Source: Pseudomonas sp. B21-040 (lineage in GTDB: Bacteria > Pseudomonadota > Gammaproteobacteria > Pseudomonadales > Pseudomonadaceae). Taken from it: a DNA stretch of 64,000 nucleotides. Location of the stretch: assembly GCF_024748695.1 (NCBI RefSeq), contig NZ_CP087176.1:2845501-2909500 (forward strand). Reading direction: 5' to 3'. A program made the translations under genes and the position numbers. The notes beneath the pieces are model-generated. The model made no database searches, had not been told where the DNA came from, and saw nothing but the letters and a program-made list of their open reading frames with translations. Shown here piece by piece: positions 1-8,765 of this stretch (within the stretch, counting starts at the first letter, position 1; every line of letters begins with the position of its first letter).

Positions 1-50
1 TGTTCTAGAATGGAACTGACACCGCCGATAACAACAACGAGAGTGACCCG

Positions 51-1010
51 ATGATGCACGCGCAACTGTTGAGTCAGCGCAGCAGAGTATTCGACCATGC
101 CGACCCTTATGCGGTCTCGGGTTACGTCAATCAGCATGTCGGCAACCATTGCATCCTGATGCCCAGGGTCGGCCGACCGCTGGCCAGCCTCGATCACCGC
201 AAATTCGCCAGCCTGGACCTGTGCCGCATCAGTTACGGCGCCAGCGTGCGCGTGACGTCGGGCGCGCTCGACAGCATTTATCACCTGCAAGTGCTGCTGC
301 GGGGCAACTGCCTTTCGCGCGGAAGGGGCGAGGACCATTACTTTGCGCCGGGTGAGCTGCTGCTGATCAACCCCGATGAGCCGGTCGATCTTACCTACTC
401 CGACGATTGCGAAAAATTCATCCTCAAAGTTCCCACCCGCTTGTTCGAGTCCGTGTGCGATGAACAGCGCTGGCGTTATCCGGGGCAGGGCGTGCGGTTT
501 CTGGAGAACCGTTATCAGCTCGATGAGCTGGAAGGTTTTGTCAGCCTGCTGGCAATGATTTGCCAGGAAGCCGAGGCCACCGAACAGATTCCCCGGGTGC
601 AGGAGCATTACGCGCAGATCATCGTCAGCAAGATGCTCAGCCTGATGAAAACCAACGTGATCCGCACCAGCCCGAGTGCGCCGTCGGTCACGTTCGAGGC
701 GATTGCCGATTACATCGCGCGCCACCTCAAACAAGACATCGACAGTGAAGAGCTGGCACGCCAGGCGCGGATGAGTCTTCGGTCGTTGTATGGGTTGTTC
801 GAACGCAACGCGGGCACTTCACCGCAACACTACATCCGGCAGAAGAAACTCGAACGCATCCACCTGTGCCTGAGTGATCCGACCTGCAACGTGCGCAACG
901 TTACGGAAGTGGCCATGGATTATGGCTTTCTTCACTTGGGGCGGTTCTCCGACAACTACCGCAAACAGTTCGGCGAGTTGCCGTCTGACACCCTCAAACG
1001 CCGGTATTGA
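51..1010 (+). CDS. benR: BenR, AraC/XylS-family activator of benzoate degradation
   Basis: A 319-residue AraC/XylS-type regulator. The N-terminal half is an effector-binding region of the AraC_binding_2 type. The C-terminal ~100 residues hold the two helix-turn-helix segments: ELARQARMSLRSLYGLF near residue 235, and a second one ending in the family signature around FLHLGRFSDNYRKQFGELP (about residues 290-310). In pseudomonads BenR binds benzoate directly and turns on benABC. The gene sits upstream of benA in the same direction, separated by 324 bp that contain a perfect pair of BenR/XylS boxes, which fixes the assignment. Two ATGs in tandem (51 and 54) leave the start ambiguous by one codon. 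Confidence 0.93.
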   Translation: MMHAQLLSQRSRVFDHADPYAVSGYVNQHVGNHCILMPRVGRPLASLDHRKFASLDLCRISYGASVRVTSGALDSIYHLQVLLRGNCLSRGRGEDHYFAPGELLLINPDEPVDLTYSDDCEKFILKVPTRLFESVCDEQRWRYPGQGVRFLENRYQLDELEGFVSLLAMICQEAEATEQIPRVQEHYAQIIVSKMLSLMKTNVIRTSPSAPSVTFEAIADYIARHLKQDIDSEELARQARMSLRSLYGLFERNAGTSPQHYIRQKKLERIHLCLSDPTCNVRNVTEVAMDYGFLHLGRFSDNYRKQFGELPSDTLKRRY

Positions 1011-1042
1011 CAGACCGCCAAACCCTCGTAACAGCCGAGCTT

Positions 1043-1214
1043 GTAGCAGCTGTCGAGCTTGCGAGGCTGCGTTCGAGTGCGCAGCGCTCGCCGAGGAGCA
1101 ATGCGGTCTGGCTGAAATATCGTGGGAAGCATTCTGCGAGTGCTGCGCACTCGAACGCAGCCTCGCAAGCTCGACAGCTGCTACACGCAGGCACGCAAGC
1201 TCGGCAGCTGCTAC
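1043..1214. repeat. Long inverted repeat, GTAGCAGCTG family, copy 1
   Basis: Two perfectly complementary 43-bp arms (1043-1085 and 1142-1184) flank a 56-bp loop. Each arm begins or ends with GTAGCAGCTG and contains GAGGCTGCG. A further 20-bp fragment of the right arm end, with one change, follows at 1195-1214. Three relatives lie at 27589, 29682 and 41122. It sits between benR and the benA operator, so a transcript from benR would fold into a long hairpin here and could terminate or be stabilised. Confidence 0.9.
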
Positions 1215-1235
1215 ATGAATCTGTGCATTCAATGC

Positions 1236-1271
1236 TGCACTAAACGGATACACGTCTGCACCCAACGGATA
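1236..1271 (+). promoter_or_regulatory. BenR/XylS operator: two direct repeats of TGCA-N6-GGATA
   Basis: Two 15-bp direct repeats, TGCACTAAACGGATA (1236-1250) and TGCACCCAACGGATA (1257-1271), start 21 bp apart, i.e. two helical turns. This matches the published XylS/BenR consensus TGCA-N6-GGNTA and its spacing at the Pm and benA promoters. The second box would overlap the -35 region. A TAGCAT at 1293-1298 is a plausible -10, about 40 bp before the benA start. The boxes are unusually similar to each other, which suggests a strong, well-conserved site. Confidence 0.9.
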
Positions 1272-1334
1272 GTCCGTCATTCCCCCGCGTCCTAGCATGG
1301 CCCTGCCTGAATAAAAACAATGGAGGCGGCGGCC

Positions 1335-2699
1335 ATGTCCCTGCGACCCGAATACCTTCACTCCCTGCTTGAAGATGACAAGGAAAACGGCATCTATCGC
1401 TGCAAGCGCGAGATGTTTACCGACCCCCGGTTGTTCGATCTGGAGATGAAACACATCTTCGAAGGCAACTGGCTGTACCTGGCCCACGACAGTCAGATCC
1501 CCAACGTCAACGATTTCTACACCACCACCATGGGGCGCCAGTCGATCTTCATCGCGCGCAACAAGGACGGTGTGCTCAATGCCTTTATCAATGCCTGCAG
1601 CCATCGCGGTGCGACGCTGTGCCGGCACAAAACCGGCAACAAAAGCTCCTACACCTGCCCCTTCCACGGCTGGACCTTCAATAACTCCGGCAAGTTGCTC
1701 AAGGTCAAAGACCCGGCGGCGGCTGGCTACCCGGCGAGCTTCAATTGCGAAGGCTCCCACGACCTGACCAAACTCGCGCGGTTCGAGTCCTATCGCGGTT
1801 TCCTGTTTGGCAGCCTCAACGCGGATGTCGTGCCGCTGGTCGAGCACTTGGGCGAGTCAGCAAAAATCATCGACATGATCGTCGACCAGTCCGCCGATGG
1901 CCTGGAAGTGCTGCGCGGTTCTTCGAGCTACATCTACGAAGGCAACTGGAAACTCACCGCCGAAAACGGCGCCGACGGTTACCACGTCAGCTCCGTGCAC
2001 TGGAACTACGCAGCTACCCAAAACCAGCGCAAGCAGCGCGAGGCCGGTGACAGCAATCCGACCATGAGTGCCGGCACCTGGGCCAAGCAGGGCGGTGGTT
2101 TCTACTCCTTCGACAAGGGCCATATGTTGCTCTGGACCCGTTGGTCCAACCCCGAAGACCGTCCGCTGTACGAGCGCCGTGATGAGTTGGCCCAGGACTT
2201 CGGCCAGGCCCGCGCGGACTGGATGATCGAGAACTCTCGCAACCTGTGCCTGTACCCCAACGTGTACCTGATGGACCAGTTCAGTTCGCAAATCCGCATC
2301 GCCCGGCCGATTTCGGTCAACCGCACGGAAATCACCATTTACTGCATCGCCCCCAAAGGTGAGAGCGACCACGCCCGGTCGAGCCGGATTCGCCAGTACG
2401 AAGATTTCTTCAATGTCAGCGGCATGGCCACCCCGGATGATCTGGAGGAGTTTCGCTCGTGCCAGACCAGCTACCAGGGCAGCGTCACCACCTGGAATGA
2501 CATGTCCCGGGGCGCCGAACACTGGATCGAAGGCGCGGACGAGGCGGCCAAAGAGATCGACCTGCATCCGCTGCTCAGCGGCGTGCGCACCGAAGACGAA
2601 GGCCTGTTTGTGCTGCAACACAAGTATTGGCAGGACACGATGCTCAAGGCCCTGGCCACTGAACAGAGCGAATTGATTGCCGTGGAGGCCGTGCAATGA
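1335..2699 (+). CDS. benA: Benzoate 1,2-dioxygenase large (alpha) subunit
   Basis: Catalytic subunit of the two-component ring-hydroxylating dioxygenase that converts benzoate to benzoate cis-1,2-dihydrodiol. The Rieske [2Fe-2S] ligands are visible as C88-x-H90 and C108-x2-H111. The mononuclear-iron motif with GYHVSSVHW follows near residues 215-225. Length (454 residues) is typical. The upstream in-frame ATG at 1320 is rejected because GGAGG at 1322-1326 is a good ribosome-binding site for the ATG at 1335. The gene overlaps benB by 4 bp. The order benR-benABCD and the BenR boxes favour benzoate over anthranilate or toluate as substrate. Confidence 0.93.
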   Translation: MSLRPEYLHSLLEDDKENGIYRCKREMFTDPRLFDLEMKHIFEGNWLYLAHDSQIPNVNDFYTTTMGRQSIFIARNKDGVLNAFINACSHRGATLCRHKTGNKSSYTCPFHGWTFNNSGKLLKVKDPAAAGYPASFNCEGSHDLTKLARFESYRGFLFGSLNADVVPLVEHLGESAKIIDMIVDQSADGLEVLRGSSSYIYEGNWKLTAENGADGYHVSSVHWNYAATQNQRKQREAGDSNPTMSAGTWAKQGGGFYSFDKGHMLLWTRWSNPEDRPLYERRDELAQDFGQARADWMIENSRNLCLYPNVYLMDQFSSQIRIARPISVNRTEITIYCIAPKGESDHARSSRIRQYEDFFNVSGMATPDDLEEFRSCQTSYQGSVTTWNDMSRGAEHWIEGADEAAKEIDLHPLLSGVRTEDEGLFVLQHKYWQDTMLKALATEQSELIAVEAVQ

Positions 2700-3184
2700 C
2701 CATCTCCTACGACGCCGTGCGCGATTTTCTTTATCGCGAAGCACGCTACCTCGATGACAGGCAGTGGGACGACTGGCTGGAACTGTACGCCGCCGATGCC
2801 TCGTTCTGGATGCCGTCCTGGGACGACAACGATGAGTTGACCGAAGACCCCCAGCGGGAAATCTCGCTGATCTGGTACGGCAACCGCACCGGCCTGGAAG
2901 ACCGCATCTTCCGCATCAAGACCGAGCGTTCCAGTGCGAGCATTCCGGACACCCGGACTTCGCACAACCTCAGCAACATCGAGCTGCTCGAACAAGCGGA
3001 TGGCCTGTGCAAGGTGCGCTTCAACTGGCACACCCTGAGCTTTCGCTACAAGACCGTCGACAGCTATTTCGGCAGCAGTTTCTACACCCTTGATGTGCGC
3101 GGTCAGAACCCGCTGATCAAGGCCAAGAAAGTGATCTTGAAGAACGATTACGTTCGCCAGGTCATCGATGTCTACCACTTGTGA
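2696..3184 (+). CDS. benB: Benzoate 1,2-dioxygenase small (beta) subunit
   Basis: A 162-residue beta subunit of the aromatic-ring-hydroxylating dioxygenase, which makes an alpha3-beta3 enzyme with BenA and has a mainly structural role. The opening ([22 protein letters not shown]) and the central [20 protein letters not shown] are typical of the BenB/XylY/AntB family. The start codon overlaps the benA stop (ATGA), so the two are translationally coupled. benC begins 10 bp after its stop. Confidence 0.93.
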   Translation: MTISYDAVRDFLYREARYLDDRQWDDWLELYAADASFWMPSWDDNDELTEDPQREISLIWYGNRTGLEDRIFRIKTERSSASIPDTRTSHNLSNIELLEQADGLCKVRFNWHTLSFRYKTVDSYFGSSFYTLDVRGQNPLIKAKKVILKNDYVRQVIDVYHL

Positions 3185-3194
3185 GGCGCCCGTC

Positions 3195-4208
3195 ATGACT
3201 CATTCCATTGCGTTCAATTTTGAAGACGGCGTCACCCGGTTCATCGACGCCAATGTCGGCGAAACGGTCGCCGATGCCGCGTACCGCCAAGGCATCAATA
3301 TTCCGCTGGATTGCCGCGATGGCGCCTGCGGCACCTGCAAGTGCTTTGCCGAAGCGGGTCGTTATGACTTGGGCGAGGACTACATCGAAGACGCCCTCAG
3401 CCCTGAAGAGGCGGAGCAAGGTTTTGTCCTGACCTGCCAGATGCGCGCCCAGAGCGATTGCGTGGTGCGGGTGCCGACGTCTTCGCAGGTTTGCCGCACC
3501 CGCCAGGCCAGCTACGACGCCACGATCAGCGCTGTTCGGCAGTTGTCCGACAGCACCATCGCGTTATCGATCAAGGGTGAAGCGTTGAGCAAACTGGCGT
3601 TCCTGCCGGGGCAATACGTCAACCTCGGGATTCCGGGCAGCGAGCAGACGCGGGCCTATTCGTTCAGTTCGTTGCAGCGCGACGGCGAGGTCAGTTTCCT
3701 GATTCGCAACGTGCCCGGTGGCCTGATGAGCAGTTTCCTCACCAACATGGCCAAGGCCGGCGACAGCATGAGCCTGGCCGGGCCATTGGGCAGCTTCTAC
3801 CTGCGCGACATCCGCCGCCCGTTGTTGCTGCTGGCCGGCGGCACAGGGCTGGCGCCGTTCACGGCGATGCTGGAAAAAATCGCCGAGCAGGGCAGTGAAC
3901 ATCCGCTGCATTTGATCTACGGCGTGACCAACGATTTCGATCTGGTGGAGCTTGATCGCCTCGAAGCGTTTGCCGCACGCATCCCGAACTTCAGTTACAG
4001 CGCCTGCGTGGCCAATCCCGACAGTCAGCACCCACTCAAGGGCTACGTGACGCAGCACATCGAGCCCCGGCATTTGAACGAGGGCGACGTCGACGTCTAC
4101 CTGTGCGGCCCGCCGCCGATGGTCGAGGCGGTCAGTCAATTCATTCGCGAACAAGGCATCCAGCCGGCGAATTTTTATTATGAGAAGTTTGCCGCCAGCG
4201 CGGCCTGA
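3195..4208 (+). CDS. benC: Benzoate 1,2-dioxygenase electron-transfer component (ferredoxin-NADH reductase)
   Basis: Single-chain reductase that passes electrons from NADH through FAD and a plant-type [2Fe-2S] cluster to the Rieske centre of BenAB. The N-terminal ferredoxin domain has ligands C40, C45, C48 and C81. The FAD-binding RAYSFSS motif lies near residue 150 and the NAD-binding GGTGLAPF near residue 215. The protein ends with the usual CGPPPMVEAV followed by a terminal FYYEKF. It is 337 residues, normal for BenC. The earlier in-frame start at 3168 would overlap benB and lacks a better ribosome-binding site. Confidence 0.93.
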   Translation: MTHSIAFNFEDGVTRFIDANVGETVADAAYRQGINIPLDCRDGACGTCKCFAEAGRYDLGEDYIEDALSPEEAEQGFVLTCQMRAQSDCVVRVPTSSQVCRTRQASYDATISAVRQLSDSTIALSIKGEALSKLAFLPGQYVNLGIPGSEQTRAYSFSSLQRDGEVSFLIRNVPGGLMSSFLTNMAKAGDSMSLAGPLGSFYLRDIRRPLLLLAGGTGLAPFTAMLEKIAEQGSEHPLHLIYGVTNDFDLVELDRLEAFAARIPNFSYSACVANPDSQHPLKGYVTQHIEPRHLNEGDVDVYLCGPPPMVEAVSQFIREQGIQPANFYYEKFAASAA

Positions 4209-4215
4209 GGTCGTC

Positions 4216-4989
4216 ATGAACAGATTTCACGAAAAAGTCGTGCTGATTACCGGTGCTGCGCAAGGCATCGGTCGGCGGGTGGCCGAACGCATGGCCGCCG
4301 AAGGGGCGCGGTTGATCCTGGTCGACCGCTCCGAGCATGTCTTCGAAGTACAGCAGCAGTTGGGGCAGGGCAGTCAGGTGCTGGCCCTGACCGCAGACCT
4401 TGAACAATACGGTGAATGCAGCCGTGTGATGCGCACCGCCGTCGAGCGTTTCGGGCGCCTGGACGTGCTGGTCAACAACGTCGGCGGGACGATTTGGGCC
4501 AAGCCGTTCGAGCACTACGAAGAGCAGCAGATCGAGGCAGAAGTCCGGCGTTCGCTGTTCCCGACGCTGTGGTGCTGTCATGCGGCACTGCCGTTCATGC
4601 TGGAGCAGGGCAGTGGCGCCATCGTCAACGTTTCCTCGATTGCCACGCGCAGCATCAACCGCGTGCCGTATGGCGCGGCGAAAGGGGGGGTGAATGCACT
4701 GACCGCCTGCCTGGCGTTCGAAACCGCCGGTCGCGGGGTTCGGGTCAACGCGACCGCGCCCGGCGGTACCGAAGCGCCACCTCGGGTCATTGCCCGCAAC
4801 AATGCCGAGCACAGTGCGGAAGAAAAGGTCTGGTATCAGCAGATCGTCGAACAGACGCTCGACAGCAGTTTGATGAAGCGCTACGGCACGCTGGATGAAC
4901 AGGCCGGGGCTATTCTGTTTCTGGCCAGCGACGAGGCGTCGTACATCACCGGCATGATCATGCCGGTCGGTGGCGGCGACCAGGGCTGA
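4216..4989 (+). CDS. benD: 1,6-dihydroxycyclohexa-2,4-diene-1-carboxylate dehydrogenase
   Basis: Short-chain dehydrogenase (257 residues) that oxidises and decarboxylates the benzoate dihydrodiol to catechol with NAD. The Rossmann motif GAAQGIG is at residues 12-18, NNVGG near residue 90, and the catalytic Ser-Tyr-Lys set is in NVSSIATRS...VPYGAAKGG. It follows benC by 7 bp and completes the peripheral benzoate-to-catechol route. The catechol ortho-cleavage genes expected next in many pseudomonads are not in this window. Confidence 0.92.
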   Translation: MNRFHEKVVLITGAAQGIGRRVAERMAAEGARLILVDRSEHVFEVQQQLGQGSQVLALTADLEQYGECSRVMRTAVERFGRLDVLVNNVGGTIWAKPFEHYEEQQIEAEVRRSLFPTLWCCHAALPFMLEQGSGAIVNVSSIATRSINRVPYGAAKGGVNALTACLAFETAGRGVRVNATAPGGTEAPPRVIARNNAEHSAEEKVWYQQIVEQTLDSSLMKRYGTLDEQAGAILFLASDEASYITGMIMPVGGGDQG

Positions 4990-5030
4990 CGCGGCTCACT
5001 AAAACCTACCCATGAACAGGAGTCATCGTC

Positions 5031-5723
5031 ATGAGTGACAGACCCACGATTGTGCTAGTACACGGTTTTTGGGGTGGCGCAGCCCACTGGAACAAGGTCA
5101 TCGCTGAACTGCTGAGAAAGGGTTACACGAACATCCGCGCGGTCGAGATGCCGCTGACTTCCCTGGCTGACGATGCAGAGCGCACCCGCAAAATGGTCGC
5201 CCAGGTGCCGGGGCCGGTGTTGCTGGTGGGGCATTCCTATGGCGGCGCCGTAATCACCGAGGCGGGCGATCAGCCGAACGTGGTGGGGCTGGTGTACATC
5301 GCAGCCTTCGCCCCGGACGCTGGTGAAAGTCCCGGCAGCATCACTCACCAGCATCCACCGGCTGCGGCGGCGAACCTCGCCCCTGACAGCGATGGGTATT
5401 TGTGGGTCAAGCCGGAGTTGTATCACGAGAGTTTTTGCCAGGACTTACCTGCGTCCGAAGGCCTGGTGATGGGTATCACCCAGAAAGCACCGCTGGCCAG
5501 CACCTTCGGCGACACCATCAGCACCGTGGCCTGGAAGAACAAACCGTCGTGGTATCAGGTCTCCAGCGATGACCGGATGATCGCGCCGCAAAATCAGCAA
5601 TGGATGGCTGGACGGCTGAATGCCAGGGAGATCCTGACCTTGAACGCCGGTCATGCGTCGCTGGCCTCAATGCCGGTCGAGGTTGCCGCGTTCATCGACA
5701 AGGCCGCGACGGCCCTGGCCTGA
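5031..5723 (+). CDS. Alpha/beta-fold hydrolase, probable esterase
   Basis: A 230-residue alpha/beta hydrolase of the compact EstC/salicylate-methylesterase-like type, with no signal peptide. The oxyanion region HGFWGG is at residues 11-16, the nucleophile elbow GHSYGG near residue 67, and the catalytic His in NAGHASL near residue 205. AGGAG at 5020-5024 serves the ATG. It starts only 41 bp after benD in the same direction with no terminator between, so it may be read from the benzoate operon. Its substrate is unknown; de-esterifying aromatic esters to feed the pathway is an inference from position. The stop is 6 bp from the end of the opposing Nudix gene. Confidence 0.8.
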   Translation: MSDRPTIVLVHGFWGGAAHWNKVIAELLRKGYTNIRAVEMPLTSLADDAERTRKMVAQVPGPVLLVGHSYGGAVITEAGDQPNVVGLVYIAAFAPDAGESPGSITHQHPPAAAANLAPDSDGYLWVKPELYHESFCQDLPASEGLVMGITQKAPLASTFGDTISTVAWKNKPSWYQVSSDDRMIAPQNQQWMAGRLNAREILTLNAGHASLASMPVEVAAFIDKAATALA

Positions 5724-5729
5724 ATACGC

Positions 5730-6092
5730 TTACAGGCGACGCCGAAATGCTTTGATGATCTGGCGAGTGGCATCGCTGGTGCTCAGGTTGTCGACCGTCT
5801 CCAGTGGATGCCAGATGCAGTCGACGATTTCATTTTGTGGCCGGGCCTGCTCAAGGTTCGGTGCCGATGCTTCATAGACATGGTGGCGGGTGCTGCCGGA
5901 CTCCAGTTCCATGAGGTACAACAGGTGGTCGGCGCCAAGGCCGGTTTCTTCCTCAAGTTCACGCAGGGCGGCGCCGCCTGTCGTTTCGCCGGGCTCGACT
6001 TTTCCGCCGGGCAAGCTCCAGCGACACCTGGGTTTGCGCACCAGCAGAACATGCCGATCCTGCTCGCAAATAACCGTTGCACGTACTTTCAT
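5730..6092 (-). CDS. Nudix hydrolase
   Basis: A 120-residue cytosolic Nudix-fold pyrophosphohydrolase. The Nudix box runs from GGKVEPGE to REL(E)EETGL at about residues 29-51, with all catalytic glutamates present. The substrate cannot be told from sequence: MutT-type oxidised nucleotides, NDP-sugars and dinucleotides are all possible. It is convergent with the hydrolase gene and overlaps nothing. Confidence 0.85.
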   Translation of the reverse strand: MKVRATVICEQDRHVLLVRKPRCRWSLPGGKVEPGETTGGAALRELEEETGLGADHLLYLMELESGSTRHHVYEASAPNLEQARPQNEIVDCIWHPLETVDNLSTSDATRQIIKAFRRRL

Positions 6093-6302
6093 TCGTTACC
6101 TGATAGTCGCTGTCACAAAAAAGACATCAAAATGCAACATTCGGGCCGAGCCCCCTGTTTCAAGGGTTAGAGCGATGGCCTTCGCGTAAAGTGCCATCGG
6201 GTGCTGGAAAACTGGCGCGACGTCTGGTTGGCACCTGGACAAAGGTCAGGTGTAAGGTAATCAGGTCAATCGTCAATTCTCACTGCCGAACAGGAGGTGA
6301 CC

Positions 6303-6500
6303 ATGAGCGTTCCGATGCTGAATAAAATGCGCATGAACGGTTATGAAGTACTCAGTGTGAACAACGGCCCCTGGCGGGTGTGCACCCAAGGTGATCGGCT
6401 GGGAGCTTTTAGCAGCCGGGAAGAAGCACTGGCGTATGCCGCGTCGCTTCCCGCCTATAGGGCAAGAGCGACACGAGCGCCAAGTCAGAAATCCGAATGA
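6303..6500 (+). CDS. Small conserved protein, DUF2188-like
   Basis: A 65-residue protein with a basic tail. MNGYEVLSVNNGPWRVC followed by an FSSREEALAYAASL segment resembles the short beta-beta-beta-alpha DUF2188 type, in which a residue-poor strand is followed by an 'EEAL' helix. No function is known. CAGGAGG at 6291-6297 lies 5 bp before the ATG at 6303, so the in-frame GTG at 6297, inside the ribosome-binding site, is rejected. An intrinsic terminator follows directly. Confidence 0.65.
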   Translation: MSVPMLNKMRMNGYEVLSVNNGPWRVCTQGDRLGAFSSREEALAYAASLPAYRARATRAPSQKSE

Positions 6501-6512
6501 CAGCCCATTTGA

Positions 6513-6538
6513 AGCCCCGGAATCCCGGGGCTTTTTTT
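6513..6538 (+). terminator. Rho-independent terminator
   Basis: AGCCCCGG-aat-CCGGGGCT-type stem followed by a run of seven T residues, 12 bp behind the stop of the small gene ending at 6500. Confidence 0.88.
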
Positions 6539-6617
6539 GTCACGGAACCGAGGATGGAGGATTTGAAACGCGACATTTGAGTGATAGGGTGGCCGCTTTC
6601 ACTCCAAGGAAGAACCC

Positions 6618-6965
6618 ATGTTGAAAGGGCGCTGGATGTCGCTGCTCGTGTTGTCTGCACTCGGTTTGGCTTGCACGAACGCGGCTCAAGCGCAGACTCT
6701 CGGCGAAATACAAACGACTCCGCACGTGTGCGATGTCTTCCGTGTATTGGCCGGATCGATCATGCAGTCTCGTCAGAATGATGAGTCAAAGGCCAGTTTG
6801 CTGGCAGTAAAATCGGGCAACCCGGACCATGACAAATTGGGCGCCATGTTAATCAACGACGCATACAGCCTGCCCGTTCGCGGTTCTCAAGAGCAAAAGA
6901 ACGAGGCAATCAATGCCTTCGCCGATAAATGGCGCGATACCTGTAACAAGCCGGTTTCCGGCTAG
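6618..6965 (+). CDS. Small exported protein of unknown function
   Basis: A 115-residue protein with a clear Sec signal peptide (basic MLKGR, hydrophobic WMSLLVLSALGLA, cleavage after AQA near residue 25). The mature part of ~90 residues has two cysteines (in HVCDVF and RDTCNK) that could form one disulfide. AAGGAAG lies just before the ATG. The compact, helical, two-cysteine layout recalls HdeA-type periplasmic proteins, but I cannot claim homology. Confidence 0.7.
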   Translation: MLKGRWMSLLVLSALGLACTNAAQAQTLGEIQTTPHVCDVFRVLAGSIMQSRQNDESKASLLAVKSGNPDHDKLGAMLINDAYSLPVRGSQEQKNEAINAFADKWRDTCNKPVSG

Positions 6966-6988
6966 CAGGTTTGGCAGTCCACGTTCGA

Positions 6989-7336
6989 TCAGTAGCCGCC
7001 GCCACCCGAGCGGGTAGGTTCCCTCGCCCTCTCTTGGGCGTGACTCCACTCCGCACAGGTCATAAAGCTTTTGTGGTCGACCTGGCCGTTGCCATCGAAA
7101 CTGATGCTGTACGGTTGATGCTGGCCAGCCTGCGTTAACCGGTAATCAAAACAGGTGCCAGGTACCACCGTGCGGTCGGTAATCGAGGCAGGCTGACCGC
7201 CAATTTGCTGCACTTGATCCTTGTTCATTCCCGTCTCGACCTTGGCGACCAGCGGTTGGGCACCGTAGATGTGCTCCTCGGTGCTGCAGCCACCCACCGC
7301 CAGTACAACCACCAGCGTGAACAAAGGCTTGTTCAT
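6989..7336 (-). CDS. osmE: OsmE-like outer-membrane lipoprotein (SmpA/OmlA fold)
   Basis: A 115-residue lipoprotein with lipobox VGGC at residues 14-17 after a short hydrophobic signal. The core 'VETGMNKDQVQQIGG', the following PGTCFDYRL and the later KSFMTC match the SmpA/BamE-like OsmE family, which is osmotically and RpoS-induced in enteric bacteria. The tail is Arg/Gly rich. A second minus-strand gene ends 13 bp upstream of its start at 7350, so the two may be cotranscribed. Confidence 0.75.
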   Translation of the reverse strand: MNKPLFTLVVVLAVGGCSTEEHIYGAQPLVAKVETGMNKDQVQQIGGQPASITDRTVVPGTCFDYRLTQAGQHQPYSISFDGNGQVDHKSFMTCAEWSHAQERAREPTRSGGGGY

Positions 7337-7349
7337 TGCAACGCTCCTG

Positions 7350-7589
7350 TCAGTGGGCTTTCGTTCGGCTGATCACCTTCGCTTTGACTTCTTCGGCATA
7401 GCCCGCCAGTCGTTCTTCATCACCCTGAAACAACGCACACAACCTGAGAATCGCTTCCGCATCTACGTCATTACCGGCCAGGCGCAGCTGTTTTTCAATT
7501 CGCAGCAGTTCTACCGCCGACCACCTCAAATCCGACGCAATGCCTTGTAGGGCACGGCGAAGTTCATTTTCATCTTCGTTGAGCCACAT
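7350..7589 (-). CDS. Small conserved protein of unknown function
   Basis: A 79-residue, charged, mainly helical protein beginning MWLNEDENELRRAL. I place the start at the ATG at 7589 because GGGAGG lies 5 bp before it; the in-frame TTG at 7604 has no such site. No domain is recognised. It lies upstream of osmE in the same direction, 13 bp apart. Confidence 0.6.
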   Translation of the reverse strand: MWLNEDENELRRALQGIASDLRWSAVELLRIEKQLRLAGNDVDAEAILRLCALFQGDEERLAGYAEEVKAKVISRTKAH

Positions 7590-7762
7590 GACGACCTCCC
7601 GCAATGTCTCGCCAAGAAAGATTAGTCCGATTTGGCCCGATGCGGCGTTTGTTCGTCCGTGAGGCAGGAGGTGGGTCCATTGGTCGGGAAAATGAGGGCA
7701 AGAGGCCCAGGTGGATGTCGTACGAAGGTCAGTGCCATTTCACCAGGGCGAGGCCACCCCCA

Positions 7763-7963
7763 ATGAGCAATACCGACGATTTCAGATTTCACGCCCAGGA
7801 GTTGATTGTTGATCTGGATGCCGCCACCACTGAGATGATGAAGCTGATTTCGGCTCACCAGTTCAGCGGCCCGGAGTGGGATCGGGTCACGCAATGGCAG
7901 CATGAGGCGTATGAACGGTGGATGGCCTATCTGAACGAAAGAACCTATCCAGTCCCCCAATGA
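7763..7963 (+). CDS. Small conserved Pseudomonas protein
   Basis: A 66-residue cytosolic protein beginning MSNTDDFRFHAQELI, with a helical core (TTEMMKLISAHQFSG) and a C-terminal WQHEAYERWMAYL. Short proteins of this pattern seem widespread in pseudomonads, without a known function. The open frame extends back to 7604, but the upstream 53 codons are Arg/Gly rich and look non-coding, so the ATG at 7763 is preferred. Confidence 0.55.
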   Translation: MSNTDDFRFHAQELIVDLDAATTEMMKLISAHQFSGPEWDRVTQWQHEAYERWMAYLNERTYPVPQ

Positions 7964-8054
7964 AAACAATGCCGCGCATTAAGTTGTGTGCAATAGATGG
8001 ATGTCCGGACGGCGAAGCGTTACATTTCGCGTTTTTACGGGATAAGGATGCGTC

Positions 8055-8390
8055 ATGCGGATGTTGATTGGGGGAGTAACGCTGGCAATGCTGGCGGGTT
8101 GTTCATTGCCGGCGTCGGTGGTGCCGGGTGAACCGAACGTCAGCAAATACAGTAAGAAGCCGCCAAAAGAGCTGGCCGCGTGCATCTTGCCGGTGTGGCA
8201 GAAAGAAGTTTCGAATACGACTCAGGTCGGCATTTCCAACGGCTACCGAATCAAGGCGCCGAGCATCATCACGGCGGATGAAGTGCTGGACATCGTCAAG
8301 TACAAGGACGGCAGCCGGGTTTCGCTGTATCAGGGGCCACCTTGGGCCAAGTCCGACGCGATGCGCAAGGCAGTGAAGAACTGTTTGTAA
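8055..8390 (+). CDS. Small lipoprotein of unknown function
   Basis: A 111-residue predicted lipoprotein: MRMLIGGVTLAMLAGC gives lipobox LAGC at residues 13-16. The mature part contains two cysteines (AACIL and the last-but-one residue) and a TADEVLDIVKY segment. Similar small pseudomonad lipoproteins have no assigned role. AAGGATG precedes the start. Convergent with the next gene, 25 bp apart. Confidence 0.7.
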   Translation: MRMLIGGVTLAMLAGCSLPASVVPGEPNVSKYSKKPPKELAACILPVWQKEVSNTTQVGISNGYRIKAPSIITADEVLDIVKYKDGSRVSLYQGPPWAKSDAMRKAVKNCL

Positions 8391-8415
8391 GTTGAAAGGG
8401 CGCGTTCCGGTCTCG

Positions 8416-8649
8416 TCAACCGGGTAATTTTACCCAGCTGACGTCGGTCAAACCTTTTGCTTGCGCATGGCTTCGAAGCGCCGCGTCGTTTTGTTGATCG
8501 TGATTTTGCCCATACGAAAGCCCAATCCCTGAATGCAGGCAGGCGTAATACCAAGCGTCTGCGGGGTGCATGTGCGTGTCCGACTGCACAAAAGTATGCC
8601 GCTCATCATTGAGGCAGTACGTGATTTGAAAGTAGCGAGTGCGAGTCAT
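8416..8649 (-). CDS. Small conserved protein, DUF6555-like
   Basis: A 77-residue protein starting MTRTRYFQITYCLNDE, with a strand-rich start and a central helix around HPADAWYYACLHSGIG. The pattern matches the small pseudomonad proteins catalogued as DUF6555, of unknown function; that match is from memory. GGAGAATTGG lies before the start. Confidence 0.6.
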   Translation of the reverse strand: MTRTRYFQITYCLNDERHTFVQSDTHMHPADAWYYACLHSGIGLSYGQNHDQQNDAALRSHAQAKGLTDVSWVKLPG

Positions 8650-8765
8650 CCAATTCTCCAGGTGCAGTCACTACGACATTAATGGCGTAGTGCCAGTTCC
8701 CTTCGGATTCGGACTTCTGATTGCGCGAACAAAAACGGACAGGGACTCAGCGAGACGCACGCGGG

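Noticed and set aside
1320..1334. Upstream ATG of benA
   Set aside because: The GGAGG ribosome-binding site lies inside this segment and serves the ATG at 1335.
819..1847. 342-codon minus-strand frame across the benR-benA spacer
   Set aside because: Covers the inverted repeat, BenR boxes and the 5' end of benA on the other strand; it is a by-product of the palindrome and GC content.
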